Assembly (NCBI GenBank): GCA_014239555.1
Contig: JAAZYR010000004.1
Coordinates: 62,001-126,000 of the forward strand
Direction of reading: 5' to 3'
From: Acidimicrobiales bacterium
GTDB taxonomy: Bacteria; Actinomycetota; Acidimicrobiia; Acidimicrobiales; Poriferisodalaceae
DNA length: 64,000 bases
The translations under genes and the position numbers were made by a program. Each line of letters opens with the position of its first letter. Positions within the stretch are counted from its first letter, which is position 1. Of this stretch, positions 50,684 to 60,740 are shown one piece after another. The notes below the pieces were generated by a model, which worked only from the letters and a program-made list of their open reading frames with translations, had not been told where the DNA came from and searched no databases.

Positions 50684-51499
50684 TTATCTAACTTGCCTCT
50701 CCCGTAGAAGAACCTCTTGAGCGATCGTCGCAACGTGACTTCCGTCGGGGGCGAACAAGTTCCCCACCGTCATACCTCGAGCTCCGCTAAGCCCGTGGCA
50801 GTCCCATTCATAGAGATGCCACTGGTCAGCTCTCGTCGGCCGATGAAACCACATCGCGTGATCTAGCGAGGCACCCATAAACCGTTCTTGGTAGTCCTCT
50901 CTTGACGCCTGTATTGGGTGAATGGAGCGGGCTGCATCGAATTGAATTGAATCGGATGTGAACGCAAGACCACATATTTGAAGTCTCGGGTCGTCAGGTA
51001 GTTCTTCAAGAAGTCGCACCCAACCCATCGACCGACCTGCTCCAGGGGGGCTGGTTAATGCTCGACGGTCCATTATCGAACTCATGTGGTCATCTTCGCG
51101 CTGCCGGCAGTCCTGTGGATCTGGGGCCAATGGCATTCGCGCCGTCTGAACCTCAGCATCGTTCTCAACGATATGGAACGAACAAGAAAGATTAAGTATC
51201 GCCCCTCCGCTCTGACGAGCGACAACGGAGCGTGTGCAGAAAGACCGCCCATTTCGAAGGCGATCAACTTCATAACGAACAGGTTCGTTCAAATTTCCAC
51301 CACGGATAAAATACGCGTGTATCGAGTGTGGGACGTAGTCATTAGTGACTGTCTTAAACGCGGCTCCTAAGCCTTGAGCGATCACTTGGCCGCCGTAGAT
51401 CCGTCCCCATTGATATTCAGGACTGAGTCCGAGCCAGGTATCAGGGCCATGCTGCTCTAGATGCATCACCTCGCTGAAGGTCACTGGATGACTTGTCAT
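50684..51499 (-). CDS. acyl-CoA thioesterase II (TesB-type double hot-dog)
   Basis: A 271-residue protein of two hot-dog domains. WGRIYGGQVIAQGLGAAFKT and PHSIHAYFIRGGNLNEPVRY are the N-terminal hot-dog; RNGRSFCTRSVVARQSGGAI is the TesB consensus, and HAMWFHRPTRADQWHLYEWD the C-terminal one with the active His/Asp region. It would release free acids from medium- to long-chain acyl-CoA. ATG 51499 gives the normal family length; the frame is open to 51565. It converges with the acyl-CoA dehydrogenase. Confidence 0.89.
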   Translation of the reverse strand: MTSHPVTFSEVMHLEQHGPDTWLGLSPEYQWGRIYGGQVIAQGLGAAFKTVTNDYVPHSIHAYFIRGGNLNEPVRYEVDRLRNGRSFCTRSVVARQSGGAILNLSCSFHIVENDAEVQTARMPLAPDPQDCRQREDDHMSSIMDRRALTSPPGAGRSMGWVRLLEELPDDPRLQICGLAFTSDSIQFDAARSIHPIQASREDYQERFMGASLDHAMWFHRPTRADQWHLYEWDCHGLSGARGMTVGNLFAPDGSHVATIAQEVLLRERQVR

Positions 51500-51660
51500 T
51501 CTGCGAGGGTAACGGACCCAAACCTTCTTGGATTCTTTCGGTTGCGACGATCCAAGCAGGTCCACTGATGACTGACGGATCTATTTGGTCAGTGGTCGGA
51601 GCGCTTAACCTGCGCGAGAACGACGGGCACAATCGATAAAGCCCAGCTACGGTCGGTCGA

Positions 51661-52431
51661 GTGAATTCTCTCAACGCTGCCCAATCTCGCGCGACTGATG
51701 CTCTTTGGGAGCATTATCAGCAAGGAACCGACCTGCCACATCAGGCATTCGAGAATCTCGATTTCAGTGATGGGTTAGCAATTCAGGCAGATATTCGTCG
51801 ACGCCGGATCGAAAATGGCGCTATTCAGATTGGTTGGAAGGTGGGGCTCACCTCCGACCGGGCTCGGAAACAAGTGGGCATAGACGATCGTCCTTTTGGG
51901 CACCTTATGCAAAAGTTCGATTCTGGTGTTTCGCTTCTCGCTTCGGCAGTCAACGGAGCGACTATTGAACCTGAGATGTGTTTCACGATTGGTGAACCAA
52001 TCTCGGGCGCTGATGTTGATCCTGCAAGCGTGCCAAGTCGGATCGTAAAAGTTTCGGCCGGCTACGAGTTAAACGAACGGCGAGCCGTCGTGGGAGGCAA
52101 CCTAGCGATGCTGATTGCGGACAATTTGACTAATTGGGCGATCGTTGAGGGCAGCGGCGTACCTCTCGATGAGGTTCCTGATATTGATGAAACCGAGATC
52201 GTTCAGTATTGCAACGGTGAAGAGCGATTTCGGTGCCTCCATCGCCAGGAGGTCGATAATCCGTTCGTCTCAATTGCCCGGCTCGCTGCGACGCTGCATC
52301 GTTTCGATCTTGGTCTAGAAGTTGGACAGAAGGTCATTACCGGCGCATATACCCGGTACCAGGTCTCTCCGGGAGAAAACTGGGTTGCCGAGTACTCAGG
52401 TATCGGACGTGTAGAAGCGAGCTACGAATGA
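51661..52431 (+). CDS. 2-keto-4-pentenoate hydratase-like / fumarylacetoacetate hydrolase family
   Basis: A 256-residue protein of the MhpD / 2-oxo-3-hexenedioate decarboxylase group. IRRRRIENGAIQIGWKVGLT, GVSLLASAVNGATIEPEMCF (metal-binding Glu-Pro-Glu) and EVGQKVITGAYTRYQVSPGE are family blocks. It either hydrates 2-hydroxypenta-2,4-dienoate or decarboxylates 4-oxalocrotonate in the aromatic meta-cleavage path. No ring-cleavage dioxygenase is adjacent, so its pathway is uncertain. GTG start; its stop overlaps the start of the next gene (ATGA), so the hydroxyacid dehydrogenase is probably a pathway partner. Confidence 0.87.
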   Translation: MNSLNAAQSRATDALWEHYQQGTDLPHQAFENLDFSDGLAIQADIRRRRIENGAIQIGWKVGLTSDRARKQVGIDDRPFGHLMQKFDSGVSLLASAVNGATIEPEMCFTIGEPISGADVDPASVPSRIVKVSAGYELNERRAVVGGNLAMLIADNLTNWAIVEGSGVPLDEVPDIDETEIVQYCNGEERFRCLHRQEVDNPFVSIARLAATLHRFDLGLEVGQKVITGAYTRYQVSPGENWVAEYSGIGRVEASYE

Positions 52432-53435
52432 GCCAGACAATCTCAATGCCCGACAAACCCCTGAACATCCTGGTCACCAAGACTCTGACGTTGCCTGAAG
52501 TAAGCGTTGAAGACGAAACAATGATCAGGGAAGCTGCCGGTCCAGGGGCGAACGTCACGATCGTTGACAGCCCGAGGGAAGGTATCGAACACGCTGCTGT
52601 CGCAGACGTGATATTGGGCATCACGCCTAAATCTCTCTTTCGCGCCGCCCCCAATCTTAAGTGGGTGCATGCGACCGCCTCTGGGGTGGACATGTTCATG
52701 TACGAAGAATTCGTCCAGAGCGCTGTGGTGCTTACCGGCGAGAAGGGTCTGGTGGGAGGCCATCTAGCTGATACCGCGTTTGGGTTATTACTTGCGTTGA
52801 CACGAAGAATAAAGACCGCGATTGAGTTGGGACCTGAGGGCTGGATTCTTGAGAATCGAGAAGAGATGCGGTTCTCTGAAATCGAGCTCGAGGGTCTCAC
52901 TATGGGCATTGTTGGCTTTGGTGGCACTGGACGTCATCTTGCAAGGCGAGCGTTGGCATTTGGAATGAACGTGAGAGCCGTGGATGCTTTTCCTGTTGAG
53001 CCTAGTGATGGCGTCGAAGTCGTTGAAGGCATGGATGTTCTTGGTGAAGTCATACGCATTAGCGACGTGCTGGCAGTCGGTCTGCCATTAACCGACGAAA
53101 CACGTGGGATGTGTAACGACGAGTTTTTCGGCGCCATGAAGTCAACTGCGATATTTCTCAACGTGACTCGTGGTGAAATCATTGACGGCCCATCGCTTGA
53201 ACGAGCTCTGCAAAATGGCGTTATCGGAGGAGCGGCACTGGATGTCGCTCCGGTAGAGCCCCTGCCCGCTGACAGCCCTCTATGGGGTTTTAAAAATTGT
53301 GTAATGACGCCACACACCGCTGGTGCTAGCCAACACCGAGGTCGTCGAAATTTGGAGCGATTCTGCCGAAATTTGGTAGCGCTTCGCGAAGGGGGCGCGT
53401 TGGAGGGTGTCGTCGACAAGCAGGCCGGGTTTTAA
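52428..53435 (+). CDS. D-2-hydroxyacid dehydrogenase
   Basis: A 335-residue NAD(P)-dependent dehydrogenase of the D-isomer-specific group. Nucleotide motif GIVGFGGTGRHLARRAL; catalytic Arg in NVTRGEIIDG, Glu in VAPVEPLP and His in MTPHTAGASQ are present. It reduces 2-oxo acids or oxidises D-2-hydroxy acids. The ATGA overlap with the hydratase gene suggests that it handles the 2-oxo acid made there. Confidence 0.9.
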   Translation: MSQTISMPDKPLNILVTKTLTLPEVSVEDETMIREAAGPGANVTIVDSPREGIEHAAVADVILGITPKSLFRAAPNLKWVHATASGVDMFMYEEFVQSAVVLTGEKGLVGGHLADTAFGLLLALTRRIKTAIELGPEGWILENREEMRFSEIELEGLTMGIVGFGGTGRHLARRALAFGMNVRAVDAFPVEPSDGVEVVEGMDVLGEVIRISDVLAVGLPLTDETRGMCNDEFFGAMKSTAIFLNVTRGEIIDGPSLERALQNGVIGGAALDVAPVEPLPADSPLWGFKNCVMTPHTAGASQHRGRRNLERFCRNLVALREGGALEGVVDKQAGF

Positions 53436-53573
53436 AAGTCCCTAGTTCGTTACTGCCCCCGCTTTACCTCTCGACTAGTCAGGCGATTCTGTTTCCTCGG
53501 ATGGCGTTAAGAGAACAACAAGGTCTTGAAGATCTGTCGGAGAGGGTCGTTTACTGTGGTGCTCTGCGGTTGG

Positions 53574-54761
53574 TCAATGAGAAACCCGCGGCACTACGCC
53601 ACTATGGGCCAGGGAGTCTATTTCCTCGTCGCTGAACCCGAATTGCGTTAGAAGTTCCTCTGAGTGTTGACCTTTCAGAGGGCTAGCCGACCGAATATCG
53701 TTTGATACGCCCTCCAAGTTGGTCGCGTTTCTCAGGATTTTGATTTCACCTGCAGTTGGGTGAGATATGGGGGCCGCTAGGCCAAGGTGTTGTACTTGTG
53801 GGTCGGAAAAGGTTTCGGCAACGGTGTTTACCGGACCACAAGGAACCCCTGCCTCGTTAAGACGCAGAACCCAATGCTCAGTCGTGTCCTGTGAAAGGTG
53901 TTCCTCAATGAGCATGTTGAGTTCAGTTTTGTTTTCTTTTCGTGCTGACACGGAAGAAAAGCGTTCGTCTTCGAGCCACTCCTCTGAGTCGAGTTCAGAA
54001 CAAAGAGCCTCCCAAAGACGTCCGCCCGAAGCAGCGAGGTTCAAATAACCATCCATAGTTTTGTACATGCCCATCGGGCCAAGGGTTGGATGGTCATTTC
54101 CCGCTTGGGGGGGATCATCATTTGCGACGGTCCATCGGGCGGCCTGAAAATCAAGCATCCCAATCATGGATTCAAGGAGCGATGTGTGAACCCATCGGCC
54201 TTTTCCAGTTGAATGTCGCTCGTGTAACGCTGTCAAAATGCCGACGGCGAGTTGAAGCCCGGAAGTTACATCACTGATTGCTACCCCAGCCCGCACGGGT
54301 CCCTGGCCGGGCAGTCCCGTAATAGCCATCATTCCGCCCATCCCCTGTGCGATCTGATCCACACCTCCCCGTCGACTGTAGGGCCCATCTTGACCGAAGC
54401 CCGATATGGAACCGAGAATGATTCGAGGATTGATGTTGGCGAGCGTTTCGTAATCGAACCCAAGTTTGTGCTTTACCGGAGTCCTCATATTCTCAACCAC
54501 AACGTCGGCTGACTTCACCATTCGATGAAGGACAGCTTGTCCATCTGGGTTCTTGAGGTCAATCACAATTGAGCGTTTGTTTCGGTGCAGGTTTAGATAG
54601 TCAGGTGAGGTCCGCCCGCCGGCTTGAAAGCCTCCTTCGGGGGACTCCACACGCACGACGTCGGCACCCCAGTCCGCCAGTTGTCTTACTGCGGTGGGTC
54701 CTGCGCGCGCGATGGTCAAGTCGATGACGGTGATATCGGACAGCGGCATCGTTTCACCCAT
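53574..54761 (-). CDS. CaiB/BaiF CoA transferase (family III)
   Basis: A 395-residue CoA transferase: VIDLTIARAGPTAVRQLADW, RNKRSIVIDLKNPDGQAVLH, VVENMRTPVKHKLGFDYETL and the catalytic Asp in RRGGVDQIAQGMGG. SGFGQDGPYSRRGGVDQIAQ is complete, unlike the N-terminal half of the fused gene at 32119. The gene overlaps the stop of the upstream lyase gene by one base (TGATG). It activates a carboxylic acid by CoA transfer, probably one made or consumed by the lyase. Confidence 0.92.
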   Translation of the reverse strand: MGETMPLSDITVIDLTIARAGPTAVRQLADWGADVVRVESPEGGFQAGGRTSPDYLNLHRNKRSIVIDLKNPDGQAVLHRMVKSADVVVENMRTPVKHKLGFDYETLANINPRIILGSISGFGQDGPYSRRGGVDQIAQGMGGMMAITGLPGQGPVRAGVAISDVTSGLQLAVGILTALHERHSTGKGRWVHTSLLESMIGMLDFQAARWTVANDDPPQAGNDHPTLGPMGMYKTMDGYLNLAASGGRLWEALCSELDSEEWLEDERFSSVSARKENKTELNMLIEEHLSQDTTEHWVLRLNEAGVPCGPVNTVAETFSDPQVQHLGLAAPISHPTAGEIKILRNATNLEGVSNDIRSASPLKGQHSEELLTQFGFSDEEIDSLAHSGVVPRVSH

Positions 54762-55633
54762 CAGCGCGTTCCCTTTTCATATTCTGCGGTCTCCGTGGTC
54801 CGGCGTTCCAGGTCAAGGAGCTCAGATAATCCGGTGGTTTCGACTAATTCGCGATGGAGCTTCATGCCGTCAATATTTGTTCCCGTGGAACCATTCTCGG
54901 TGAAGTTGCGGTATGCATCTCGGGTGACTGTTAGTGAAAGTGCTTGAGAGGTAAACGCGTCAATGATCAACGACCAGCCGTAGTCTTTCCATTCTTGCGG
55001 AGAGTGGTGGTCTAGCGAAGTAATCGTGGCCATGGGTGCTGAAATGTTGCTTGCTACTTTTTGTAGATCTTGATCCCGACAAAATGCCATTGCGATGTCC
55101 GCTCCGGCATCGACATATGAATTAAGACGTGCGATACCGCTTTCAACGCCTTCGTGACGCATTGCACCTGTTCGCGCGATGATCAGGAAGTTTTCATCAG
55201 AGCGCGCTTCCGCCGCAGCCGTGACCTTTGCGCACATATCGTCGGTGGAGATCAGGTGCTCGACTCCTATGTGGTGATGGACGCGTTTGGGTGCGATCTG
55301 GTCTTCAAATTCAACGGCTGCGGCGCCTGCTCGTTCGAATTCCCATACCGCTCTGACTACGTGGACCGGGTCACCGAAGCCGACACCTCCATCCACGATC
55401 AGCGGCAGTTCACACCGAGAGGTGATGCGACGGGCAACGTCGGCTATTTCTGTCGTGGTCAAAAGAGCTTCGGAAACTGCATATTGGAAACCAAGTGCTC
55501 CTCCACTCAGGTAGCCGGCTTTAAAACCGAATTCTTGCGCCAAAAGCCCTGCTAAGGGATCAAGTATTAGCGGTGCAAAGATGGTCTCGTCACCGAGCGT
55601 TGCTTCACGAAGACGGCTTCGAGCGTCATTCAT
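54761..55633 (-). CDS. isocitrate lyase/PEP mutase family protein
   Basis: A 290-residue TIM-barrel lyase. FKAGYLSGGALGFQYAVSEA, the DGGVGFGDPVHVVRAVWEFE block with the Mg-binding Asp, and VEFEDQIAPKRVHHHIGVEH are the oxaloacetate hydrolase/PEP mutase pattern. The KKCGH nucleophile motif of true isocitrate and methylisocitrate lyases is replaced by PKRVHHHIG, so Cys is lost and another C-C lyase or mutase reaction is likely. It is coupled to the CaiB CoA transferase downstream (one-base overlap). Confidence 0.87.
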   Translation of the reverse strand: MNDARSRLREATLGDETIFAPLILDPLAGLLAQEFGFKAGYLSGGALGFQYAVSEALLTTTEIADVARRITSRCELPLIVDGGVGFGDPVHVVRAVWEFERAGAAAVEFEDQIAPKRVHHHIGVEHLISTDDMCAKVTAAAEARSDENFLIIARTGAMRHEGVESGIARLNSYVDAGADIAMAFCRDQDLQKVASNISAPMATITSLDHHSPQEWKDYGWSLIIDAFTSQALSLTVTRDAYRNFTENGSTGTNIDGMKLHRELVETTGLSELLDLERRTTETAEYEKGTR

Positions 55634-55640
55634 TACTCAG

Positions 55641-57350
55641 TCACCCGGGGTCACTTTGTGCACCTCTGACAAGGCGCCCGGGTCGCTGACCCGTAACCTC
55701 ACCTTCGCACGACACCTCCGTACCGGAAACAAATGTGTGGCTGTAACCCGTAGGGCGCTGCACAAGCCGTTTGCCGCCAGCCGGAAGATCGTGAATCAGT
55801 TCTGGTTGGCCCACGGAAAGGCGTTCAAAATCGACGATGTTGAAGTCTGCTTTGTAGCCGGGACGCAGTAACCCGCGATCTAGTAATCCGTACGCTTCTG
55901 CAGTTCGGCGGGTTTGTTTGTTGACGAGAAACTCCAACGGAATCTTTTCTCCGCGTGTCCGATCGCGTCCCCAGTGGGTGAGGAGATAGGTGGGATAGGA
56001 CGCATCGCAAATTGTTCCGACATGGGCGCCCGCATCTCCCACACCACAAATAGTGTGAGGATCCGTAAGCATCTCGTGGATCTCATCGAGGGAGCCAGAG
56101 GTGTAATTCTCGAAGGGATAGAGCAACAACGTTTCACCGTTCCCGGTTGCCAACAGATCAAGCACGACCTCCCATGGGCTGCGGCCTATGAGTTCAGCTC
56201 TGGCGGAAACGGACGTCGACGGTTCGGGCTCATAGTTGAGTTCTGGACCTAATTCGTAAGCCCGTGTAAGTGCATAGTTCATCCACTTGCTGAAAGCATC
56301 AGCGGGTCGCTCGTTAATCAGTTGTTCTCGTAAGGCGTTGTCCGTTCGAAGCCGCACGGCACGTTCAGAGGTCGAAAGATCAGCGATTGCTTTATAGGCA
56401 GGATGGTTTCCAAATGGATTAACAGTGGCATCTAAACCAAGTAAAACGCCGATAGGTCGACATCCGACCTGCCCGTTAGCCATCACACCTTGGGTATTCG
56501 CTTCGCGAATTTGATCAAGAGTTTGACGCCAAAGGTCAGGAGAGTGGTCGACCTGGATAATGAGCGCTGACAGCGGTCTTTGCGAAATGCGAGCTGCTTC
56601 TAGAAGAATTTCGAACTCGCCGGGTCCAAAATCGCTGTTAACTTGCAGCACTCCGGTTCCCGAAGATCGCATCGCTTTTGCGATTGCTGCTAGTTCCGGG
56701 TCTCCGGCTGACAACGATGGCGTGAGCCTGCCGTCAGCTGCTTTGTGTTTCGTTGTGCGGCTGGTGCTGAATCCGAGTGCTCCCGCGTGGAAGCCCTCGG
56801 CAATCAGTTGTTCAAATCGAGACAACTCATCAACGGTAGGTATTTCCTCGTGGTTGGCTCCGCGCTCCCCCATTACGAAAAATCGAAGCGCTCCGTGCGG
56901 AATTTGGCTGCCGATGTCCATCACGCGCGGCATGCTCTCTAATACGTCCAAATACTCCGGATAGCTCTGCCAGGTGAAATCGATGCCTTCGGCAAGGACA
57001 GTGCCGGGAATGTCTTCTACGCCTTCCATCAGGTTGATTAGGAATTCCTCGCTGCCCCGACGCACTGGTGCAAATCCCACGCCGCAGTTCCCGAACACCG
57101 CAGTAGTCACTCCGTGCCACGAAGAGGGAGACATCTCGGGATCCCACGTAGCTTGCCCGTCATAATGGGTGTGGACATCTACCCACCCGGGGAGAATGAG
57201 TTGACCGTCAGCATTAATTTCACGGTGACCGCTCCCATCAATTTCACCGACGGCAGTTACAAGGCCTCCGTTTATGGCAAGGTCCCCGGTTAGCTGTGCG
57301 GAGCCGCTGCCATCAATAATGACACCGTCTCGGACGACAAGATCGTGCAT
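55641..57350 (-). CDS. N-acyl-D-amino-acid deacylase-like amidohydrolase
   Basis: A 569-residue amidohydrolase: [40 protein letters not shown] (metal His60 and His62), [35 protein letters not shown] and [20 protein letters not shown]. Same subgroup as the gene at 10299, clearly a paralogue. It would deacylate an N-acyl-D-amino acid or related amide. The ATG at 57350 begins at the first beta strand; the open frame to 57482 would overlap the flavodoxin start and is rejected. Divergent from the flavodoxin gene, and upstream in the run with the lyase and CoA transferase. Confidence 0.86.
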   Translation of the reverse strand: MHDLVVRDGVIIDGSGSAQLTGDLAINGGLVTAVGEIDGSGHREINADGQLILPGWVDVHTHYDGQATWDPEMSPSSWHGVTTAVFGNCGVGFAPVRRGSEEFLINLMEGVEDIPGTVLAEGIDFTWQSYPEYLDVLESMPRVMDIGSQIPHGALRFFVMGERGANHEEIPTVDELSRFEQLIAEGFHAGALGFSTSRTTKHKAADGRLTPSLSAGDPELAAIAKAMRSSGTGVLQVNSDFGPGEFEILLEAARISQRPLSALIIQVDHSPDLWRQTLDQIREANTQGVMANGQVGCRPIGVLLGLDATVNPFGNHPAYKAIADLSTSERAVRLRTDNALREQLINERPADAFSKWMNYALTRAYELGPELNYEPEPSTSVSARAELIGRSPWEVVLDLLATGNGETLLLYPFENYTSGSLDEIHEMLTDPHTICGVGDAGAHVGTICDASYPTYLLTHWGRDRTRGEKIPLEFLVNKQTRRTAEAYGLLDRGLLRPGYKADFNIVDFERLSVGQPELIHDLPAGGKRLVQRPTGYSHTFVSGTEVSCEGEVTGQRPGRLVRGAQSDPG

Positions 57351-57480
57351 GCTTCGAAAGCGTACCCATGATTGGCCCGGTGATTCCCATGATGCGCGGC
57401 CAACTTCACTTCTGGAAGCAAGATTCCGTTTTTTAAGGAGACATACCGATGCCGCTGAAAGCGAATGGCAAAGTAGTGCC

Positions 57481-57954
57481 ATGGCTCAACAGGTGCTGAT
57501 CGTTTATCAAAGCCGTAGCGGCACAACTCTTCAGTTGGTCGAATCACTTGTGGCGGGAATCGAGAGCGCATCTGATTTAGTCGACATCGAGATAACGACA
57601 GTGACGAGGTCCGCGTTGCTGGCTACGTCGGAAGACGTCAGAAACGCTGATGCGCTCGTTATCGCTACTCCAGAGCACTTCGGCTCGATGGCCGGCGCTA
57701 CAAAGGTTTTCTTCGAAGAGATCTGGGACGAATGCTTAGACCAGACTCGAGGGCTGCCTTGGCAGCTACTAGTAAAAGCCGGAACCGACGGAGCTCAAAC
57801 CGCTGAAGGAGTACAAAAGTTGGCGAAAGCTCAGGGGTGGAAGCAATTTCGGCCTCCTCTCCTCGTAGTTGGCGGCGTTACAGAAACGGCTCTGGATGGT
57901 GCTTTTGAGCTCGGCGGGCTCCTTGCCGTGAGTCTCGACAACGAACTGATCTGA
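57481..57954 (+). CDS. flavodoxin-like FMN protein
   Basis: A 157-residue flavodoxin-fold protein. QQVLIVYQSRSGTTLQLVES holds the phosphate-binding loop SRSGTT, ADALVIATPEHFGSMAGATK the second FMN loop, and LLVVGGVTETALDGAFELGG the C-terminal strand. It resembles the NAD(P)H-dependent FMN reductase/flavodoxin of WrbA type rather than a short electron-transfer flavodoxin. It probably donates electrons or reduces quinones. It stands alone on the plus strand. Confidence 0.87.
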   Translation: MAQQVLIVYQSRSGTTLQLVESLVAGIESASDLVDIEITTVTRSALLATSEDVRNADALVIATPEHFGSMAGATKVFFEEIWDECLDQTRGLPWQLLVKAGTDGAQTAEGVQKLAKAQGWKQFRPPLLVVGGVTETALDGAFELGGLLAVSLDNELI

Positions 57955-58112
57955 GATAACCCCGTGCGAATCTCTACGATGTCACTGTGATCGCTAGGGA
58001 TTCAGAGTTAATGGGTTACCGGGCTGCGCCCACTCCCAAAACAGTTCCGCGTTTAGTTCAACCTGACCGATTGGTGGAAATCGCAGTCGCTACTTCGGGG
58101 GCATGAAGCTAA

Positions 58113-58910
58113 GTGCCTTGGTACGACCAGGTCCCCGCGGTTTCCTTCGAGGTAGATTGCGAGGAAAATCGGCACACAATTACTTGGTTTCGTGGCCAGG
58201 TAATTCTCGAACAGCATCCACAGATAGAGGCAGAAAAGGCGCTCGTTGCCTTAGGCGGTGCAAAGCCAGACTGCCTCAATGTTTTTGAGTTGTGGGAGTT
58301 CGCGTTAAGGGACGCTGGTTTTATCGAGGAATGGGCGCCATGGCAAACAGCCGACCGGCAACGTCGATGGTGGTTAAGAACAGCACTCGAACGATTACGG
58401 TCGGAGGGCGTGCAAGATTTTTTGTACGACTTACCTAGAGAACGAGCAGTCAAAATGGGTGAAGCATCAGTTGCTTTGCCCCACGAATTTCTCGATCGCG
58501 CTATGGCAACGGTAGTTGACCTCCGAGATCAGGGCGACTGGGATTTTGGCCCTGCTCTCGGTCGGCATCTAGCGGAAGCTACGAGACTGAGAGCTCGTCG
58601 CGCATTTGTGAAAGCACTCACAAATCAGCGACCTGCCGTACCAAGTCCGGCATTGATTCCATTCAAATGCGAAATTGAACTACACGGAGAACCCTGGATT
58701 CATGGATGCTTGTCCGGCCGCGACAGCAGCATAGAAATTTCTCTACATCCCCGTTGGCTAAGCCGGGTTTGGGCTCGAGGCGTGTCTGTTCACAACGACC
58801 GCTTTACCGTTGATGCAACTGAGCAAAAAGATTCGGTTCTATTAACCCAGGTCGAGTGGGTTCCCAATAACGGCAGGCTGGACCCGAGTCTCACGACATG
58901 TCAACTATGA
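58113..58910 (+). CDS. conserved hypothetical protein
   Basis: A 265-residue protein I do not recognise. It is Trp- and Arg-rich (e.g. DRQRRWWLRTALERLRSEG), has no signal peptide or membrane segment, and shows an alpha/beta-mixed composition with DFGPALGRHLAEATRLRARR and GEPWIHGCLSGRDSSIEIS. GTG start at 58113 without a clear ribosome site. It ends inside the 3-prime end of the convergent uracil-DNA glycosylase gene by 10 bases. Codon use is like its neighbours, so it is probably a real gene. Confidence 0.55.
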   Translation: MPWYDQVPAVSFEVDCEENRHTITWFRGQVILEQHPQIEAEKALVALGGAKPDCLNVFELWEFALRDAGFIEEWAPWQTADRQRRWWLRTALERLRSEGVQDFLYDLPRERAVKMGEASVALPHEFLDRAMATVVDLRDQGDWDFGPALGRHLAEATRLRARRAFVKALTNQRPAVPSPALIPFKCEIELHGEPWIHGCLSGRDSSIEISLHPRWLSRVWARGVSVHNDRFTVDATEQKDSVLLTQVEWVPNNGRLDPSLTTCQL

Positions 58911-59566
58911 GAGATGCTCCAGTCAATGGGTTCCCTTCCCCCCTCAGTTAATGCTGAATTGGTGCGCGTGAATGGCCGACTGCCGAAAAACCCCCTGTGA
59001 GCGCTGAGAGGAGACGGGTGGGGTGATTCGATGATGACGTGTCGCTCGACGTCGATAAGTGATCTCTTTTTCTGAGCAAATGCTCCCCACAGCACAAAGA
59101 CAACCCGCTCTTTCTTCTCGTTGACGATCCGAATAATCTGATCGGTGAAGGTCTCCCAGCCACGATTGCGATGCGAACCGGCGTTGTGTGCGCGCACTGT
59201 AAGGACTGCGTTTAGTAACAACACTCCCTGTCGAGCCCACGGCTCTAGGTTCCCATGTGGTGGTGGGAGAAGACCGAGGTCGGACTGCATTTCCTTATAG
59301 ATGTTCTGCAGCGAAGGTGGAATATCTACGTCTCGGCGAACTGAGAAGCATAAGCCGTGCGCTTGTTTTGCGCCGTGGTAGGGGTCTTGCCCCAAGATCA
59401 GCACCTTTACGTCCTTGTAGGCAGTCAGATGGAGTGCCGAGAAGACATCTTCTTCGGGGGGGAAGACCTGAGAGGCCCCCCGCTCCTGTTGAACGAATCC
59501 TTGGAGTTCGATCCAGTAAGGCTCGGTGAATTGGTCCCGCAGCAGAGGATTCCAGTCGGTAGTCAC
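58901..59566 (-). CDS. ung: uracil-DNA glycosylase, family 1
   Basis: A 221-residue enzyme. The water-activating motif GQDPYHGAKQAHGLCFSV has Asp61, and HPSPLSAHRGFFGSRPFTRT has the catalytic His and the leucine loop that flips uracil out. VRRDVDIPPSLQNIYKEMQS and LLLNAVLTVRAHNAGSHRNR are also standard. It removes uracil from DNA in base-excision repair. The gene overlaps the end of the hypothetical gene by 10 bases, and 10 bases separate it from the phosphotransferase gene on the same strand. Confidence 0.97.
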   Translation of the reverse strand: MTTDWNPLLRDQFTEPYWIELQGFVQQERGASQVFPPEEDVFSALHLTAYKDVKVLILGQDPYHGAKQAHGLCFSVRRDVDIPPSLQNIYKEMQSDLGLLPPPHGNLEPWARQGVLLLNAVLTVRAHNAGSHRNRGWETFTDQIIRIVNEKKERVVFVLWGAFAQKKRSLIDVERHVIIESPHPSPLSAHRGFFGSRPFTRTNSALTEGGREPIDWSISHS

Positions 59567-59576
59567 TCGCGAATCC

Positions 59577-60626
59577 TCAGTCCAGCTCGTCAGCTGCTTG
59601 CCTGCTTAATTCAATGCAAATACCAATTCGAGAGCGGTAATAATCCAGATCCACTCCGTCCGTAGATTTTTGGCCTTGCATATAACGGGCATACACGCCG
59701 TGAATGATGCAGGCGCTTTTGAAGTGGTTGAAGCTGATGTAATAAGGAAGATCTGTTAAATCACATCCTGTCTGTGATGCATAACGGTCGATCAGTTCGG
59801 CCCGGCCTAAGAATCCTTCGGCGAGAGTGGGCGAATTCTCTTTGTTCACTAATTCGTCACCTGGTTCCGCCCAGGTGTTCAACGCATAGGCAAAGTCCGC
59901 CATTGGATCGCCCAGAGTTGAGATTTCCCAATCCAGAACTGCAGTCAGTTCGCCATGGGGATTAACGAGACAGTTGTGTAAGCCGTAGTCTCCGTGCACC
60001 ACTCGAGCCGGGCCTTGCTCCGGTCGCCTCGCCTCGAGAAAGTCGTGAAGTTCATGCAGATCTTGGTCGTCGTATGACGCTCCCTCGGCAGATGCCAACC
60101 AACTTCGGTACCAGGTACGAATCTGACGACCGACGTAATCCTCTTTCTTTCCGAGGTTCCCAAGTCCCACTTCGTCAGGATCTACAGAGTGAAGCGCGGC
60201 CAGCACATCCATGAACGAGAGGCCAACTTTGGCCCTGGCATCCACGGTCAAATAATCCAATGCCTCTTCCAATTCGAACAAAGCTTTACCCTCAACTTGA
60301 CTCATCACGTAGAAGTGAGCGCCGGTCACGTCGGGGCTTTCGCAATAACCGTAGGCGTCGGGTACGGGGACTGGAGTTGAGCCAAGCCCACTAATGATTG
60401 AATACTCGCGGCCCATGTCGTGAGCCTTAGGTAACAGCTCACCCATGGGAGGTCGTCGAACCACAGCGCTCTTCCCATTTTGATCTACTAATGCATACGT
60501 CAAGTTGCTATGGCCGCCTTCAAGACGGGTCCATTCGAATGGAGGTTCTAGACCTTCAGTGTTTTGACTGATCCACTCTTCTACGGCCGCGACGTCGTAG
60601 CCAACAATCTCAATACTCTCGCTCAT
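59577..60626 (-). CDS. phosphotransferase family (APH/ACAD10-like)
   Basis: A 349-residue kinase-fold protein: GGHSNLTYALVDQNGKSAVV, VVRRPPMGELLPKAHDMGRE, the catalytic VHGDYGLHNCLVNPHGELTA and VLDWEISTLGDPMADFAYAL (metal-binding Asp). This is the aminoglycoside phosphotransferase-like family that accompanies acyl-CoA dehydrogenase genes (ACAD10/11-like); the reaction is unknown, perhaps on hydroxy-acids or 4-hydroxyacyl-CoA. ATG 60626 follows GCAGGGA with five-base spacing, so it is preferred to the long open frame to 60710. Confidence 0.88.
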   Translation of the reverse strand: MSESIEIVGYDVAAVEEWISQNTEGLEPPFEWTRLEGGHSNLTYALVDQNGKSAVVRRPPMGELLPKAHDMGREYSIISGLGSTPVPVPDAYGYCESPDVTGAHFYVMSQVEGKALFELEEALDYLTVDARAKVGLSFMDVLAALHSVDPDEVGLGNLGKKEDYVGRQIRTWYRSWLASAEGASYDDQDLHELHDFLEARRPEQGPARVVHGDYGLHNCLVNPHGELTAVLDWEISTLGDPMADFAYALNTWAEPGDELVNKENSPTLAEGFLGRAELIDRYASQTGCDLTDLPYYISFNHFKSACIIHGVYARYMQGQKSTDGVDLDYYRSRIGICIELSRQAADELD

Positions 60627-60740
60627 GTCATCCCTGCTCACTTTGACCCTGACACAAGACACTAAGCGAGATCGCGTATCGGCTTTCAGCACAACTCTTG
60701 TCTGGGCCACTCTTCTTTAAGTAAATGAGACTCGAAGCTG

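Noticed and set aside
57351..57482. Longer amidohydrolase N-terminus.
   Set aside because: Would overlap the start of the divergent flavodoxin gene, and the sequence lacks family features.
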